Assembly: GCF_024168045.1 (NCBI RefSeq)
Contig: NZ_CP100126.1
Coordinates: forward strand, 1,691,501 to 1,755,500
Direction: 5' to 3'
Source of the DNA: Dorea longicatena
GTDB lineage: Bacteria > Bacillota > Clostridia > Lachnospirales > Lachnospiraceae
DNA: 64,000 nt
Shown: one piece after another, positions 18,477 through 26,826 of the stretch
How the letters are laid out: the number at the start of each line of letters is the position of its first letter
How positions within the stretch are numbered: the first letter of the stretch is position 1
The notes under the pieces: model-generated
Seen by the model: the letters and a program-made list of their open reading frames with translations, nothing else
Databases searched by the model: none
What the model was told of the DNA's origin: nothing
Made by a program: the position numbers and the translations under genes

Positions 18477-19145
18477 TTACTTATTACTATTTTCATTCTT
18501 TAACTTTTCTGCACGTATTTCTGCCATATTACCTTCTGTTTTATTCGTATCGGCTGCAATATTGCTATGTGATAAAATTTTTTTTACCGTTTGAAATATA
18601 ATTTTCATATCTCCTAAAAACGTGATTTTTTCAGTGTACTGAACATCCAACTCAAATCGTTTATCCCAGTCTAAATAATTTCTTCCATTAACTTGAGCTA
18701 AGCCAGACAAGCCAGGTCGAACATCATGTCTGTGTCGTTCTCGTTCTGTATACCAAGGAAGATAAGATGGCAGCAACGGTCTTGGTCCTAAGATGCTCAT
18801 ATCGCCTTTGGCTATATTAAACGCTTCTGGCATTTCATCTAAGCTAGTTGCTCTAAGCATTTTCCCAAATTTGGTAAGTCTTTCACTATCTGGCAATAAA
18901 TTTCCATTTTCGTCTTTTGCATCTGTCATTGTTCTAAACTTATATAATTTAAATATTTTTTCATCTTTTCCTGGTCTATCCTGCGTAAAAATCACTGGAG
19001 AACCCAATTTCACTCTAACCAATATTGCAATTATCAGATAGAGCCATGAAAAAACTATTATTGCTATTAAACTACATATCAAATCTAATGGTCTTTTTAT
19101 ATATTTTTCATATGGTCCATATGGCTTATGCTTTATTTTTTCCAT
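18477..19145 (-). CDS. Initiating sugar-1-phosphate transferase (PglC/EpsL/WcaJ-type)
   Basis: A 222-residue phosphoglycosyl transferase that moves a sugar-1-phosphate from UDP-sugar onto undecaprenyl phosphate, starting the repeat unit. One N-terminal hydrophobic re-entrant helix (about residues 15-40) precedes GSPVIFTQDRPGK, the KLYKFRTM motif, the catalytic Asp-Glu pair in SLDEMPE, and MSILGPRPLLPSYLPWY followed by RPGLSGLAQVNGRN. Complete and full length for the PglC-like small type. AGAGGA precedes the start. Its neighbours are the bacillosamine-type enzymes, so diacetylbacillosamine-1-phosphate is the likely first sugar. A second, truncated copy lies at 26971-27345. Confidence 0.92.
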   Translation of the reverse strand: MEKIKHKPYGPYEKYIKRPLDLICSLIAIIVFSWLYLIIAILVRVKLGSPVIFTQDRPGKDEKIFKLYKFRTMTDAKDENGNLLPDSERLTKFGKMLRATSLDEMPEAFNIAKGDMSILGPRPLLPSYLPWYTERERHRHDVRPGLSGLAQVNGRNYLDWDKRFELDVQYTEKITFLGDMKIIFQTVKKILSHSNIAADTNKTEGNMAEIRAEKLKNENSNK

Positions 19146-19161
19146 TACAAATTCCTCTATT

Positions 19162-20445
19162 TTACTCGAAGCAACACTTTATTACTTCAATAATTCTATC
19201 CTGCTGTTCTACTGTCATTTTATTATCACTCGGCAGGCATAAACCTCTTGTAAAAATATCCATTCCTACATCAGCTACACCACCTGCAATGTAAGCATTT
19301 GATCTTGCACGTCCATTTCCATCTCTGACAACAAACGGATTTAAACGATAAATCGGCTGCATATGCATTGGCTTCCAGATTGGTCTTCCTTCAGCATTAA
19401 TAGATGCAATCGCTTCCAGAATTTCTGTCGGGCAAGACTTTCCTGTTTCTTTTACATAGCACACCTCCTGCTCGCCACGAACTTGTTCGCACATTGCTTC
19501 TTTATCAATAATCAGGCAAGACAACCAGTAGTTTGGTTCAGAGTTTTCCAGATCTATCGGATTCATAGACACTGGCAGCCCTTTTAATCCCTCTTTATAT
19601 CTCTCATAAATTGCTTTCTTCTGTGCAATATGCTCATCCAGATAAGGGAATTGCCCACGCACTACACCTGCAACAACATTACTCATGCGGTAGTTGTATC
19701 CCAGTTCTTCATGCTGATACCATGCAGCATTTTCTCTCGCCTGAGTAGACCATTTACGCACTTTATTTGCTGCTTCTTCATCATCAGTCAGGAAACATCC
19801 ACCTGAACTTCCTGTAATGATTTTATTTCCATTAAAAGAAATCGTATTATATTTTCCAAATGTTCCTGTCTGAACACCTTTGTATGTAGCACCCATGGAT
19901 TCTGCAGCATCCTCAACAAGAATTGCTCCATGTTTTTTTATGATTGCATTCAATTCGTCAATCTTTCCCGGTGTACCATAAAGATGAGCTATTACTACTA
20001 CTTTTGTATCTGGATAAATTTCAAAAGCCTTTTCCAAAGCTACCGGGTCCATATTCCATGTATCGTATTCTGTGTCAATGAATACCGGTTCTCCACCTTC
20101 ATACACAATCGGATTAACAGTCGCATCAAATGTCATATCTGAACAGAATACTTTTTTACCTTCTAATGCACCATGTCCTACTTTTGGCATTCCATATGCT
20201 TTAATTCCTGCTAATTTCATAGATAAGTGTAAAGATGCTGTTCCGGCTGACAATGCAACCGCATGTTTGCAGCCAATATATTCACAGGCAAGTCTTTCAA
20301 CTTCATTGATATTTTTTCCAACTGTTGACATCCAGTTTGTTTCGTATGCTTCTTTTACATATTCAATCTCCGGACCATGCATAGTCGGACTGCTTAACCA
20401 AACCTTTGATTCAAATTTTTCAAAATTATTGTTCTCTTTAAACAT
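19162..20445 (-). CDS. UDP-4-keto-sugar aminotransferase (PglE/EpsN-type, DegT family), copy 1
   Basis: A PLP-dependent DegT/DnrJ/EryC1 aminotransferase that converts the 4-keto-6-deoxy sugar made by the neighbouring dehydratase into a 4-amino sugar (bacillosamine pathway). Seen: WLSSPTMHG start, TASLHLSMKLAG, VEDAAESMGA (cofactor-binding Asp), and the Schiff-base lysine in SFNGNKIITGSSGG near residue 205. Length 427, somewhat longer than PglE (about 386), with an extra segment around GKPxVGxGALEGKK and after VRGEQEV. A close paralogue lies at 27370-28653. Operon order is dehydratase, aminotransferase, sugar transferase. Confidence 0.9.
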   Translation of the reverse strand: MFKENNNFEKFESKVWLSSPTMHGPEIEYVKEAYETNWMSTVGKNINEVERLACEYIGCKHAVALSAGTASLHLSMKLAGIKAYGMPKVGHGALEGKKVFCSDMTFDATVNPIVYEGGEPVFIDTEYDTWNMDPVALEKAFEIYPDTKVVVIAHLYGTPGKIDELNAIIKKHGAILVEDAAESMGATYKGVQTGTFGKYNTISFNGNKIITGSSGGCFLTDDEEAANKVRKWSTQARENAAWYQHEELGYNYRMSNVVAGVVRGQFPYLDEHIAQKKAIYERYKEGLKGLPVSMNPIDLENSEPNYWLSCLIIDKEAMCEQVRGEQEVCYVKETGKSCPTEILEAIASINAEGRPIWKPMHMQPIYRLNPFVVRDGNGRARSNAYIAGGVADVGMDIFTRGLCLPSDNKMTVEQQDRIIEVIKCCFE

Positions 20446-20488
20446 ATGTAATTCCCTCTTTTATATCGTTCTATGTTGTGGCTATTCT

Positions 20489-22432
20489 TTATGCAATCTC
20501 TTTATTTACCTCTTCCGGTGTCTTGAATGTTGGCACGACACTTCGGAGAGCTTCTTTTGCGATCGAATCATCTCCTGTATCACAGGCATTTCTAAGAGTC
20601 TGAATTTTTTTATTAATTTCTTCCTCACTTACTGGTGTATCTCTTTCTATAAAGATCATGCTGTTGTCTGTCTTATCCAGTTCTTCTGTCTTAACTAACA
20701 ATTCCTCATATAACTTTTCTCCCGGTCTTAATCCCGTTTCAATAATTTCAATTCCCTGGACACCAGATAAACGGATCATATTTTCTGCCAGATCCATAAT
20801 CTTAACCGGCTGTCCCATATCCAGAACAAATAATTCTCCATTATTTGCAATCGCCCCACTCTGAAGAACGAGCTGTGAAGCCTCCGGAATTGTCATAAAG
20901 TATCTGATAATTCTCTTATCTGTAACAGTAACCGGACCGCCGTTAGCAATCTGACGCTTAAACAACGGAATCACTGATCCCGCACTGCCAAGTACATTTC
21001 CAAATCGTGTAGCACTATATTTTACTTTTCCATGTGTACTTGCACTCTGCACGATCATTTCACACATTCTCTTTGTCGCACCCATAACGTTGGTTGGATT
21101 GACTGCTTTATCTGTGGATACCATCATGAAGCGTTCTGCTCCATATTCTTCGCAAAGCTCTACCAGATTCTGTGTACCAAACACATTGTTATAGATAGCT
21201 TCTACACAGTTATGCTCCATCAGCGGAACATGCTTATGAGCTGCCGCATTGATAATGATCTGCGGATGGTATTTTTCAAATACTCTTTCAAGTGCTTTTC
21301 TATGGGTAATAGAGCAAATTTCAATCTGTAAATCTAAGCTATTTCCATACGCTATTTTCAATTCCTGCTGAACGTCATAAGCACCATTCTCATAAATATC
21401 AAGGATAATAATTTTCTTCGGCTGCATCTTTGCCAACTGTCTGCACAGCTCCGAACCAATAGAACCGCCACCACCAGTGATCAGCACAATTTTGTCCTTG
21501 TAGTATGCATTTGTTCTCTCATCAGAAACTACCAGTGGTTTTCTGAATAAAAGTTCTTCAATATCAAATTCTCTAAGATGTCTTTTTCCTCCTGCTGCAT
21601 ACACAGTCGGATAATCATATACTTTCAATTTATATCCGGCATCTTTGTAATAATCATAAAGTGCCTTCTTTTTCTTAGCGTCCATTGATGGGATTGCAAA
21701 AATAATTTCCTGTACCTCAAATTCTCCCAAACGCTTAAATGTTGCTTCATCTTCCGACCATACAGGAATACCATGTATATCTCGTCCAACTTTTTCTCTA
21801 TTAATGTCAATGAAGCATCTTGGTATATATGCTGCTTCCGCATTATTTAAAAGTTCTTCTGCCAGACTTACACCAACTCGTCCAGCACCGATAATTGCAA
21901 CTTTGATCTTCTGTACTTCCTTTTCATTTCCTGCTTCAATTCCAGAAAATATATGTAATAATATAGAAAGAAATTTTCCTCTCGCTGTTTCCTGATTTCC
22001 ACATTTATACGCATAGCGATACATCATGCGAAGTGCTAAGGCTCCTAAAAGATTCAAACTAACCAATGAAAGCAATCTAGCAAATGTAATTTTTTGAACT
22101 GGAAGCAGGAGTTCCAAACCCAGATACGCTACAAAAGCGATAGAATCAGTAAACAACAAGCGGATATAGCACTGAATCCCACCATATCTCCATACTTGTC
22201 CATAAATTTTACCCAAAAGACGTGCTGTAAAAATACACAGGACAGATAAAGCAACTTGCTGGCAAATTCCAACAAGCGATAATTTATCCATTCCTCCATA
22301 TAAGACTAAAAGAATTATTGCTACTACTGCGTATACAACCAAGTCGTACCCGACAAGCATCCATCGTATATTCGGCGTACCCTGATTTGTACGATTCATT
22401 TCCATATTTTTTTCATTTGATTGACTATTCAT
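20489..22432 (-). CDS. Membrane UDP-GlcNAc 4,6-dehydratase (PglF/EpsC-type), copy 1
   Basis: A 647-residue membrane-bound NDP-sugar dehydratase. About four transmembrane helices in the first ~150 residues are followed by a CoA-binding-like Rossmann domain (VAIIGAGRVG near 178) and the catalytic SDR domain (VLITGGGGSIGSELCRQ near 312; STDKAVNPTNVMGATK with MxxxK replacing YxxxK, as in FlaA1/PglF). It makes UDP-4-keto-6-deoxy-GlcNAc, used by the aminotransferase next to it. A run of eight G sits at the ribosome-binding position six bases before the ATG. The C-terminal half is nearly the same as in the second copy at 28706-30676. Confidence 0.92.
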   Translation of the reverse strand: MNSQSNEKNMEMNRTNQGTPNIRWMLVGYDLVVYAVVAIILLVLYGGMDKLSLVGICQQVALSVLCIFTARLLGKIYGQVWRYGGIQCYIRLLFTDSIAFVAYLGLELLLPVQKITFARLLSLVSLNLLGALALRMMYRYAYKCGNQETARGKFLSILLHIFSGIEAGNEKEVQKIKVAIIGAGRVGVSLAEELLNNAEAAYIPRCFIDINREKVGRDIHGIPVWSEDEATFKRLGEFEVQEIIFAIPSMDAKKKKALYDYYKDAGYKLKVYDYPTVYAAGGKRHLREFDIEELLFRKPLVVSDERTNAYYKDKIVLITGGGGSIGSELCRQLAKMQPKKIIILDIYENGAYDVQQELKIAYGNSLDLQIEICSITHRKALERVFEKYHPQIIINAAAHKHVPLMEHNCVEAIYNNVFGTQNLVELCEEYGAERFMMVSTDKAVNPTNVMGATKRMCEMIVQSASTHGKVKYSATRFGNVLGSAGSVIPLFKRQIANGGPVTVTDKRIIRYFMTIPEASQLVLQSGAIANNGELFVLDMGQPVKIMDLAENMIRLSGVQGIEIIETGLRPGEKLYEELLVKTEELDKTDNSMIFIERDTPVSEEEINKKIQTLRNACDTGDDSIAKEALRSVVPTFKTPEEVNKEIA

Positions 22433-22446
22433 TGTGTACCCCCCCC
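22433..22446 (-). promoter_or_regulatory. Poly-G tract at the ribosome binding site of dehydratase copy 1
   Basis: On the minus strand eight consecutive G (22446-22439) lie six bases before the ATG, where a Shine-Dalgarno sequence is expected; no other AGGAG is nearby. A mononucleotide run at this spot could change length by slippage and alter translation. That effect is inferred only. Confidence 0.45.
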
Positions 22447-22489
22447 ACGAAAATCGGAGAGGTTTTCATCCTTTCACTTTTTTATTTTT

Positions 22490-23002
22490 TCACTGTTTGC
22501 TTGTAAGTGGTGTAAACAAAACAGTTCCCTGCTCTGTTTCAGTTCCAATTTGAAGTACGCTTGTTGATTTCACAATCGTTCCAGATTTTAATGTACAGCT
22601 ATCTCCAATAAAGCTATATGGCTCCACTACTGTATTAGCACCTATAACTGTTGCCTGACCGATAGTGCTTCCACAACCAACAACTGCTCCCGGCTCAACA
22701 ATGCAACCAGGCATTAAATTAGCTGATGGAGAAATTGTAGAATCCATATGAGCTAAAACCGGAATATTATAAAGTGCTTCTAATTTCTTGTTCCATTCAA
22801 GTCTTTCTACTCCATCATCACATGCTGCTATTGCATATCTATATTCTGGATAAAAAGTTTCTACATCTTCCAGTTTCCCAATAGCACCTTCTCTGTCGTT
22901 ATCTACAAAGGAGATTGCCTCAAAGCAGCCCATCGACTCTGCTATTTCCTTTACATAATCTCCATATCTTTCTGAGGCAACAATCAATAATTTCTTTTCC
23001 AT
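22490..23002 (-). CDS. PglD/EpsM-type sugar N-acetyltransferase
   Basis: A 170-residue acetyltransferase of the PglD family, which acetylates the 4-amino group of the UDP-amino sugar to give UDP-diacetylbacillosamine. The N-terminal part is a small Rossmann-like UDP-sugar binding unit (KKLLIVASERYGDYVKEIA). From about residue 85 there are left-handed beta-helix repeats (SANLMPGCIVEPGAVVGCGSTIG-type turns, split at each hexad). I chose the ATG at 23002 because AGGGAG lies eight bases upstream; the ATG at 23008 is too close to it. It is slightly short compared with PglD (about 195). The downstream dehydratase, aminotransferase and sugar transferase complete the pathway. Confidence 0.82.
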   Translation of the reverse strand: MEKKLLIVASERYGDYVKEIAESMGCFEAISFVDNDREGAIGKLEDVETFYPEYRYAIAACDDGVERLEWNKKLEALYNIPVLAHMDSTISPSANLMPGCIVEPGAVVGCGSTIGQATVIGANTVVEPYSFIGDSCTLKSGTIVKSTSVLQIGTETEQGTVLFTPLTSKQ

Positions 23003-23059
23003 ATACATCACTCCCTATATATTCACTTGTTATTAATCATATTCTTTCTATAAAACCGC

Positions 23060-23644
23060 TTACTTTATTTGTGTTACTTTTTTAATCAGAAAAGTTCTAT
23101 CATAACCATAATATTGAGTTTGAAAAATCGGTTTCATACCATAATCCATGTAGACTTTTAGAGCAATGGTATTCGCTGGGTGTACTGTGGCAACTAATGT
23201 ATATTCAGATATATCTTCTAAATAACTACACACATGTTCTATCAACTTTTTTGCATAGTTTTTTCCTCTACATTCCTTCCGTACCATCGTCCACCCAAGC
23301 TCATATAATTCTCCATTGGTTGTATAAACCGATTGTAGAATTTCTTGTAAAGTCAGGCTATTTTTCAAGCTCAAATCAATAGCCTGCAAACCCAATATTT
23401 TATCTTTTTGCATTATCGCAACCACAATACCATTGCTTAGAATTACTGGTAATTCAGTGTCAATATCCTCAATTATGAAGAAATCCTCTCGTTCAAGACT
23501 ATTATGTTGCTCAACAACAAAATCTTTAATATTATCAAAATCAGAAATTCCCATTTTCTTTATAGATATTTCATCAGAATCATTGTTACTATTAAACTGT
23601 AATTTACTATTTTCCTTCTGCACCGCTTGCACTACATCCTTCAA
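23060..23644 (-). CDS. GNAT-family N-acetyltransferase
   Basis: A GNAT acyltransferase of about 190 residues. The acetyl-CoA loop is V-R-K-E-C-R-G-K-N-Y-A (near residue 120, the R/Q-x-x-G-x-A type), then ATVHPANTIALKVYMDYGM, the conserved N..A...Y...G motif of the C-terminal part. The start is uncertain: the longest frame begins with TTG at 23644 and overlaps the upstream gene by 38 bases; a GTG at 23632 has GAAGG at good spacing, and the first ATG is near residue 31. It is the last gene of an unfamiliar four-gene cassette (radical SAM, SDR, membrane protein, GNAT). Substrate unknown; a small molecule, sugar or protein amine are all possible. Confidence 0.8.
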   Translation of the reverse strand: MKDVVQAVQKENSKLQFNSNNDSDEISIKKMGISDFDNIKDFVVEQHNSLEREDFFIIEDIDTELPVILSNGIVVAIMQKDKILGLQAIDLSLKNSLTLQEILQSVYTTNGELYELGWTMVRKECRGKNYAKKLIEHVCSYLEDISEYTLVATVHPANTIALKVYMDYGMKPIFQTQYYGYDRTFLIKKVTQIK

Positions 23645-24695
23645 AATTCATTTTTTTCATTTCATCTTTTACAGCCATAGAAGATACTCGCAAAAGGTAT
23701 TCATTTATACTTTGACTTCCGCTTTCTTCAATTAAACGCTCCCATAGATGTCTAATCTCTTTTACTCGTCTTTCATCAAAATCAATTTCCCCACCTAATG
23801 TAGTTGCATTTCTGTTATCCAGACTAACACCTCTGATCAGACGTAATTCTCCATTGGAATGTTTAGTAGCAAAAAAACCTTTACCAATCCACTCCTGCTG
23901 TTCAACTGTCAAAGTGTCTATAGAATCAATCGCAAAAACTGTAGTATTTTTACATATAGCATTCTCTTGACAGTAATATTTCAAACGAATTAAAAAATCT
24001 TTAACAGACTCATCCACAACTTCACGACGCAGTATATCTTTCTTGTTTTTCATAACACACAGTCTACGTGTCTTAATTCCCTCGTTGTCCATTGATTCCA
24101 TTTTTTTGACCCATGCGTTTTCATATGCATCGCTGAAATCCAATTCATCGTCCTGCCAAAATGTCATCGCCCAGATTTCACCTGAAAAATTCGTCCCATT
24201 AATACTGTGATCATTAATAATTGAATCCCCAGCCTTTGTAAGCTCACCATAATAATCGTGTCTTGACAATGCACCAGAACGTGCCCCCATTATCCTGTCA
24301 TTCATAGTATTAATGTATAATCTCATAGAATTGAGATATATTTCTTTTTGTTCTGAATTTTCCAGCATGTAAATCCGTTTATACAAATCATCTAGTTTTA
24401 GGCTTTCTTCAATAATTAGCAGTTCATTTTTCAGATTTGCATATTCATCTTTTAAGTCCGCATATTCTCCATCCGTTTTTTCCTCATATTCATCTAAAAT
24501 AAACTTATTGGAAAACTCACTTGTTAAAAACAAAACAGAAACATCTGCAACTAAAATAGCAATGCCCTGATCAATCGTCATACTATTCCACTTTGTCAAA
24601 ATAAGTGGAATAATAAACGTACTAATAATCTGACACACAAATACAACTGTCTGTATAGTCTGGGCTTTACTTTGCTTATCTTTTTGTGCGCTCAT
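23607..24695 (-). CDS. Unknown membrane/coiled-coil protein with possible PLD-like C-terminal domain
   Basis: A 362-residue protein I cannot assign. Two membrane helices lie at about residues 15-36 and 43-61, then a coiled coil (about 70-100, with EYADLKDEYANLKNELLI repeats), then a cytoplasmic globular region from about 160. That region has the rhythm of a phospholipase D-like fold (GEIWAMTFWQDD, then a helix, KTRRLCVMKN, later TVFAIDSID and a C-terminal RHLWERLIEES helix), but I see no HKD motif, so it would be a binding rather than catalytic version. That comparison is only a by-eye guess. It starts two bases from the SDR stop and overlaps the GNAT gene, so all are one transcript. Confidence 0.7.
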   Translation of the reverse strand: MSAQKDKQSKAQTIQTVVFVCQIISTFIIPLILTKWNSMTIDQGIAILVADVSVLFLTSEFSNKFILDEYEEKTDGEYADLKDEYANLKNELLIIEESLKLDDLYKRIYMLENSEQKEIYLNSMRLYINTMNDRIMGARSGALSRHDYYGELTKAGDSIINDHSINGTNFSGEIWAMTFWQDDELDFSDAYENAWVKKMESMDNEGIKTRRLCVMKNKKDILRREVVDESVKDFLIRLKYYCQENAICKNTTVFAIDSIDTLTVEQQEWIGKGFFATKHSNGELRLIRGVSLDNRNATTLGGEIDFDERRVKEIRHLWERLIEESGSQSINEYLLRVSSMAVKDEMKKMNFEGCSASGAEGK

Positions 24696-24697
24696 AA

Positions 24698-25555
24698 TTA
24701 GTTAATTTCCTTTTTTACACTTGACTTCACTGAATCCACAAGTTTTATAAGTTGATTCATAACTTCTTTTGTTTCATGTCCTGATAAATCTGCTGATTCT
24801 AGCAAATACATCATATAGCTACTGGTTATGCCGCCATCAATTTTCAAGGTAGTCTCATTCGCATATTCATTATCAATCAGCGAAAGCACAGCCTTTGCAA
24901 CATCTTTAGCTTTTCCATATTGACTGATTGGCGTACATTTATTCGCTAATTCCACAATATTTCCCTCTACCACTGATTCACTTTGCGGAATCCATCCAGG
25001 CGCAACACAATTAACTCTAATATTCCGGTATGGTCCCAAATTATTTGCAAGGGATTTACTTAAATTTTCAATAGCAGCTTTACTAGCATTGTATGAAATA
25101 GTTGCAAAAGCCCCTTCAAAAGCCGCACTGCTGGTAACATTAACTATGCAACCATTTTCAACAATGTTGTCTTTCAAACCAATCACAATTGCCGCAATGG
25201 CCGCTACATTTGCATTCATGACTCTTGAAAATTCCACATAGTCAAAATCAAAAAATTCATGTCTTAATCCTTTGTCCGCAGTTTCCGCTAACGTCGCATA
25301 ACAATTTACAATGGCTGTATATTTCCTATTTGAAACCTGTGAAATAAAAGTATTTACAGTTTCGCCAGATGAGTAATTAATCTGAGCAAATTCTATTTCG
25401 GAAGATATACCATTGTCCTCAACGAATTTTTCTCTATTAATAGAATCTCCCTCATATCCTGCAACAACATAGTATCCTTCATTAATTAATAAAAGAATGC
25501 TTTCTCTAGCAATTACACTGTTATCAAATCCCATTACTAATGCACTTTTTTTCAT
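24698..25555 (-). CDS. Short-chain dehydrogenase/reductase, atypical cofactor loop
   Basis: A 285-residue SDR-fold protein. The catalytic serine (VTSSAAFEG near residue 142) and the YxxxK motif (YNASKAAIENLSKSLA near 155) are both present, with the family's later VAPGWIPQSES loop and IDGGITSSYM end. The N-terminal glycine-rich TGxxxGIG cofactor loop is replaced by VMGFDNSVIARE, so NAD(P) binding may differ. About 40 residues of helical C-terminal extension follow the usual end. It lies 12 bases after the radical SAM gene and two bases before the membrane-protein gene. Substrate unknown; context allows either a sugar or a product of the radical SAM enzyme. Confidence 0.82.
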   Translation of the reverse strand: MKKSALVMGFDNSVIARESILLLINEGYYVVAGYEGDSINREKFVEDNGISSEIEFAQINYSSGETVNTFISQVSNRKYTAIVNCYATLAETADKGLRHEFFDFDYVEFSRVMNANVAAIAAIVIGLKDNIVENGCIVNVTSSAAFEGAFATISYNASKAAIENLSKSLANNLGPYRNIRVNCVAPGWIPQSESVVEGNIVELANKCTPISQYGKAKDVAKAVLSLIDNEYANETTLKIDGGITSSYMMYLLESADLSGHETKEVMNQLIKLVDSVKSSVKKEIN

Positions 25556-25567
25556 TAAATTCTCCTC

Positions 25568-26719
25568 CTATGGGTGTAAATATTTATATGGTTCACTTGT
25601 TCCAATTTCCTTTAACAACTTACGAACAGCATTACACTTTACAAGATTTTGACCATCAAGTTTTCCTGATTCATTTACAGTTTCTCCAAGACAATATCCA
25701 CCACAATGTAGTTGAGCCGGACATGACTTGCAGTGTAACATTTCTGTTGATTTACGCATATTTAAGCGTTGTATCTTTTCATAATCCAAATCAAATTCAT
25801 TAGAACTTTCATTCCATTTCCCTACAATAAATGGTGACATATGATATGCCTCTGCTCCCAATACAACCATATCGCACGCTGATATGTATCCGTCAGGGGT
25901 TAAATGCGGAGCTTCTAATGGTGTGCAACATCTACAATGATAAGGAGATTCTCCATCAAAATTGATTGACAAAAAGCTTCCCCAAAACATACCTTTGCCC
26001 TTTGCATAGTAAAAAGCCTTTATATATTCTGATAAATACAAATCCATATCAAAATGGTACGCTTCTTTTTTCTTAATGTCCTGACATACAGGAACTCGCC
26101 CAACAGTATAGAAAAGAGGATTAGTCCACACATACCTGATTCCCAAATCATAGAAATAATCAACCATTTCCATCTGTTTGCTGATATTCTTATCCGTAAT
26201 AGTGACCCTTGCTCCTACCATAAGATTACGACTATTCTTATTTTCAATAAGCCACCTTACGTTATCTTCAAGAACTTCTGCTGATGTACGTCCATTGTAT
26301 AGATGAGCATATTGTGGATTTAAAGGTCTGTTATAATCCTGGATCTCTTTCATTCCATCAAAGGACATCCAGATGATGTTAAAGTTTTCTAATGCCCAAC
26401 TACGAATTGCTTCAGTGAATACACCATTTGTCTGAATTTCTACAGTAACATCTGATCCCCTATTAGGATGATTTTTAGCATACTCTGTAATTCTCTTTAG
26501 CATTTCGAATTCTTGTGTAGGTTCTCCTGGACCATAAAATCTTATATGGCGACTTGGGTTATTATTGAAATACCAATCAATTCCATTTTTTGCGATTTCA
26601 AAATTTAAAGTCTGTTCAACAATACAGTTTCTTTCCTTTGCGTTGTAACAATACCGACAGCACAAGTTACATTTTGTTGTCAAAAAGAACGAAATCATTT
26701 TTTTGTTTGAATGTGGCAT
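25568..26719 (-). CDS. Radical SAM enzyme with SPASM-type C-terminus
   Basis: A 383-residue radical SAM protein. The 4Fe-4S motif CxxxCxxC is in TTKCNLCCRYCYNAKE near residue 17; the usual GGEP loop reads YGPGEPTQ; later strands include EIQTNG and WMSFDG. The C-terminal third holds a cluster of cysteines (CRCCTPLEAPHLTPDGYISAC, here 21 residues if written out with flanks, then CKSCPAQLHCGGYC and a last Cys near residue 365), the pattern of a SPASM domain with one or two auxiliary clusters. Such enzymes modify peptides (RiPPs), protein residues (sulfatase-type maturases) or small molecules. AAGGAGG precedes the start. It heads a four-gene cassette; no sulfatase is nearby, and only a weak precursor-peptide candidate lies upstream. 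Confidence 0.9.
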   Translation of the reverse strand: MPHSNKKMISFFLTTKCNLCCRYCYNAKERNCIVEQTLNFEIAKNGIDWYFNNNPSRHIRFYGPGEPTQEFEMLKRITEYAKNHPNRGSDVTVEIQTNGVFTEAIRSWALENFNIIWMSFDGMKEIQDYNRPLNPQYAHLYNGRTSAEVLEDNVRWLIENKNSRNLMVGARVTITDKNISKQMEMVDYFYDLGIRYVWTNPLFYTVGRVPVCQDIKKKEAYHFDMDLYLSEYIKAFYYAKGKGMFWGSFLSINFDGESPYHCRCCTPLEAPHLTPDGYISACDMVVLGAEAYHMSPFIVGKWNESSNEFDLDYEKIQRLNMRKSTEMLHCKSCPAQLHCGGYCLGETVNESGKLDGQNLVKCNAVRKLLKEIGTSEPYKYLHP

Positions 26720-26751
26720 AATGCATCCTCCTTCCTAACAGAATGAAATAG

Positions 26752-26826
26752 TTACTTGTTTTTAACAGTCTTAAAGGCTTCTCTAACACGACAACTAGCC
26801 TGTGAATGTTCTTTTTTAAAGAGCAT
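26752..26826 (-). CDS. Very small open frame upstream of the radical SAM gene (tentative)
   Basis: A 24-codon frame, MLFKKEHSQASCRVREAFKT and four more residues, ends 32 bases before the radical SAM start. It is basic and holds a single cysteine. A good AAGGAGG lies 17 bases upstream of its ATG, which is too far for normal use, and the ATG lies inside a strong hairpin. It could be a leader peptide, a precursor peptide for the radical SAM enzyme, or chance. I give it low weight and list it because nothing else near the enzyme could be a peptide substrate. Confidence 0.2.
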   Translation of the reverse strand: MLFKKEHSQASCRVREAFKTVKNK

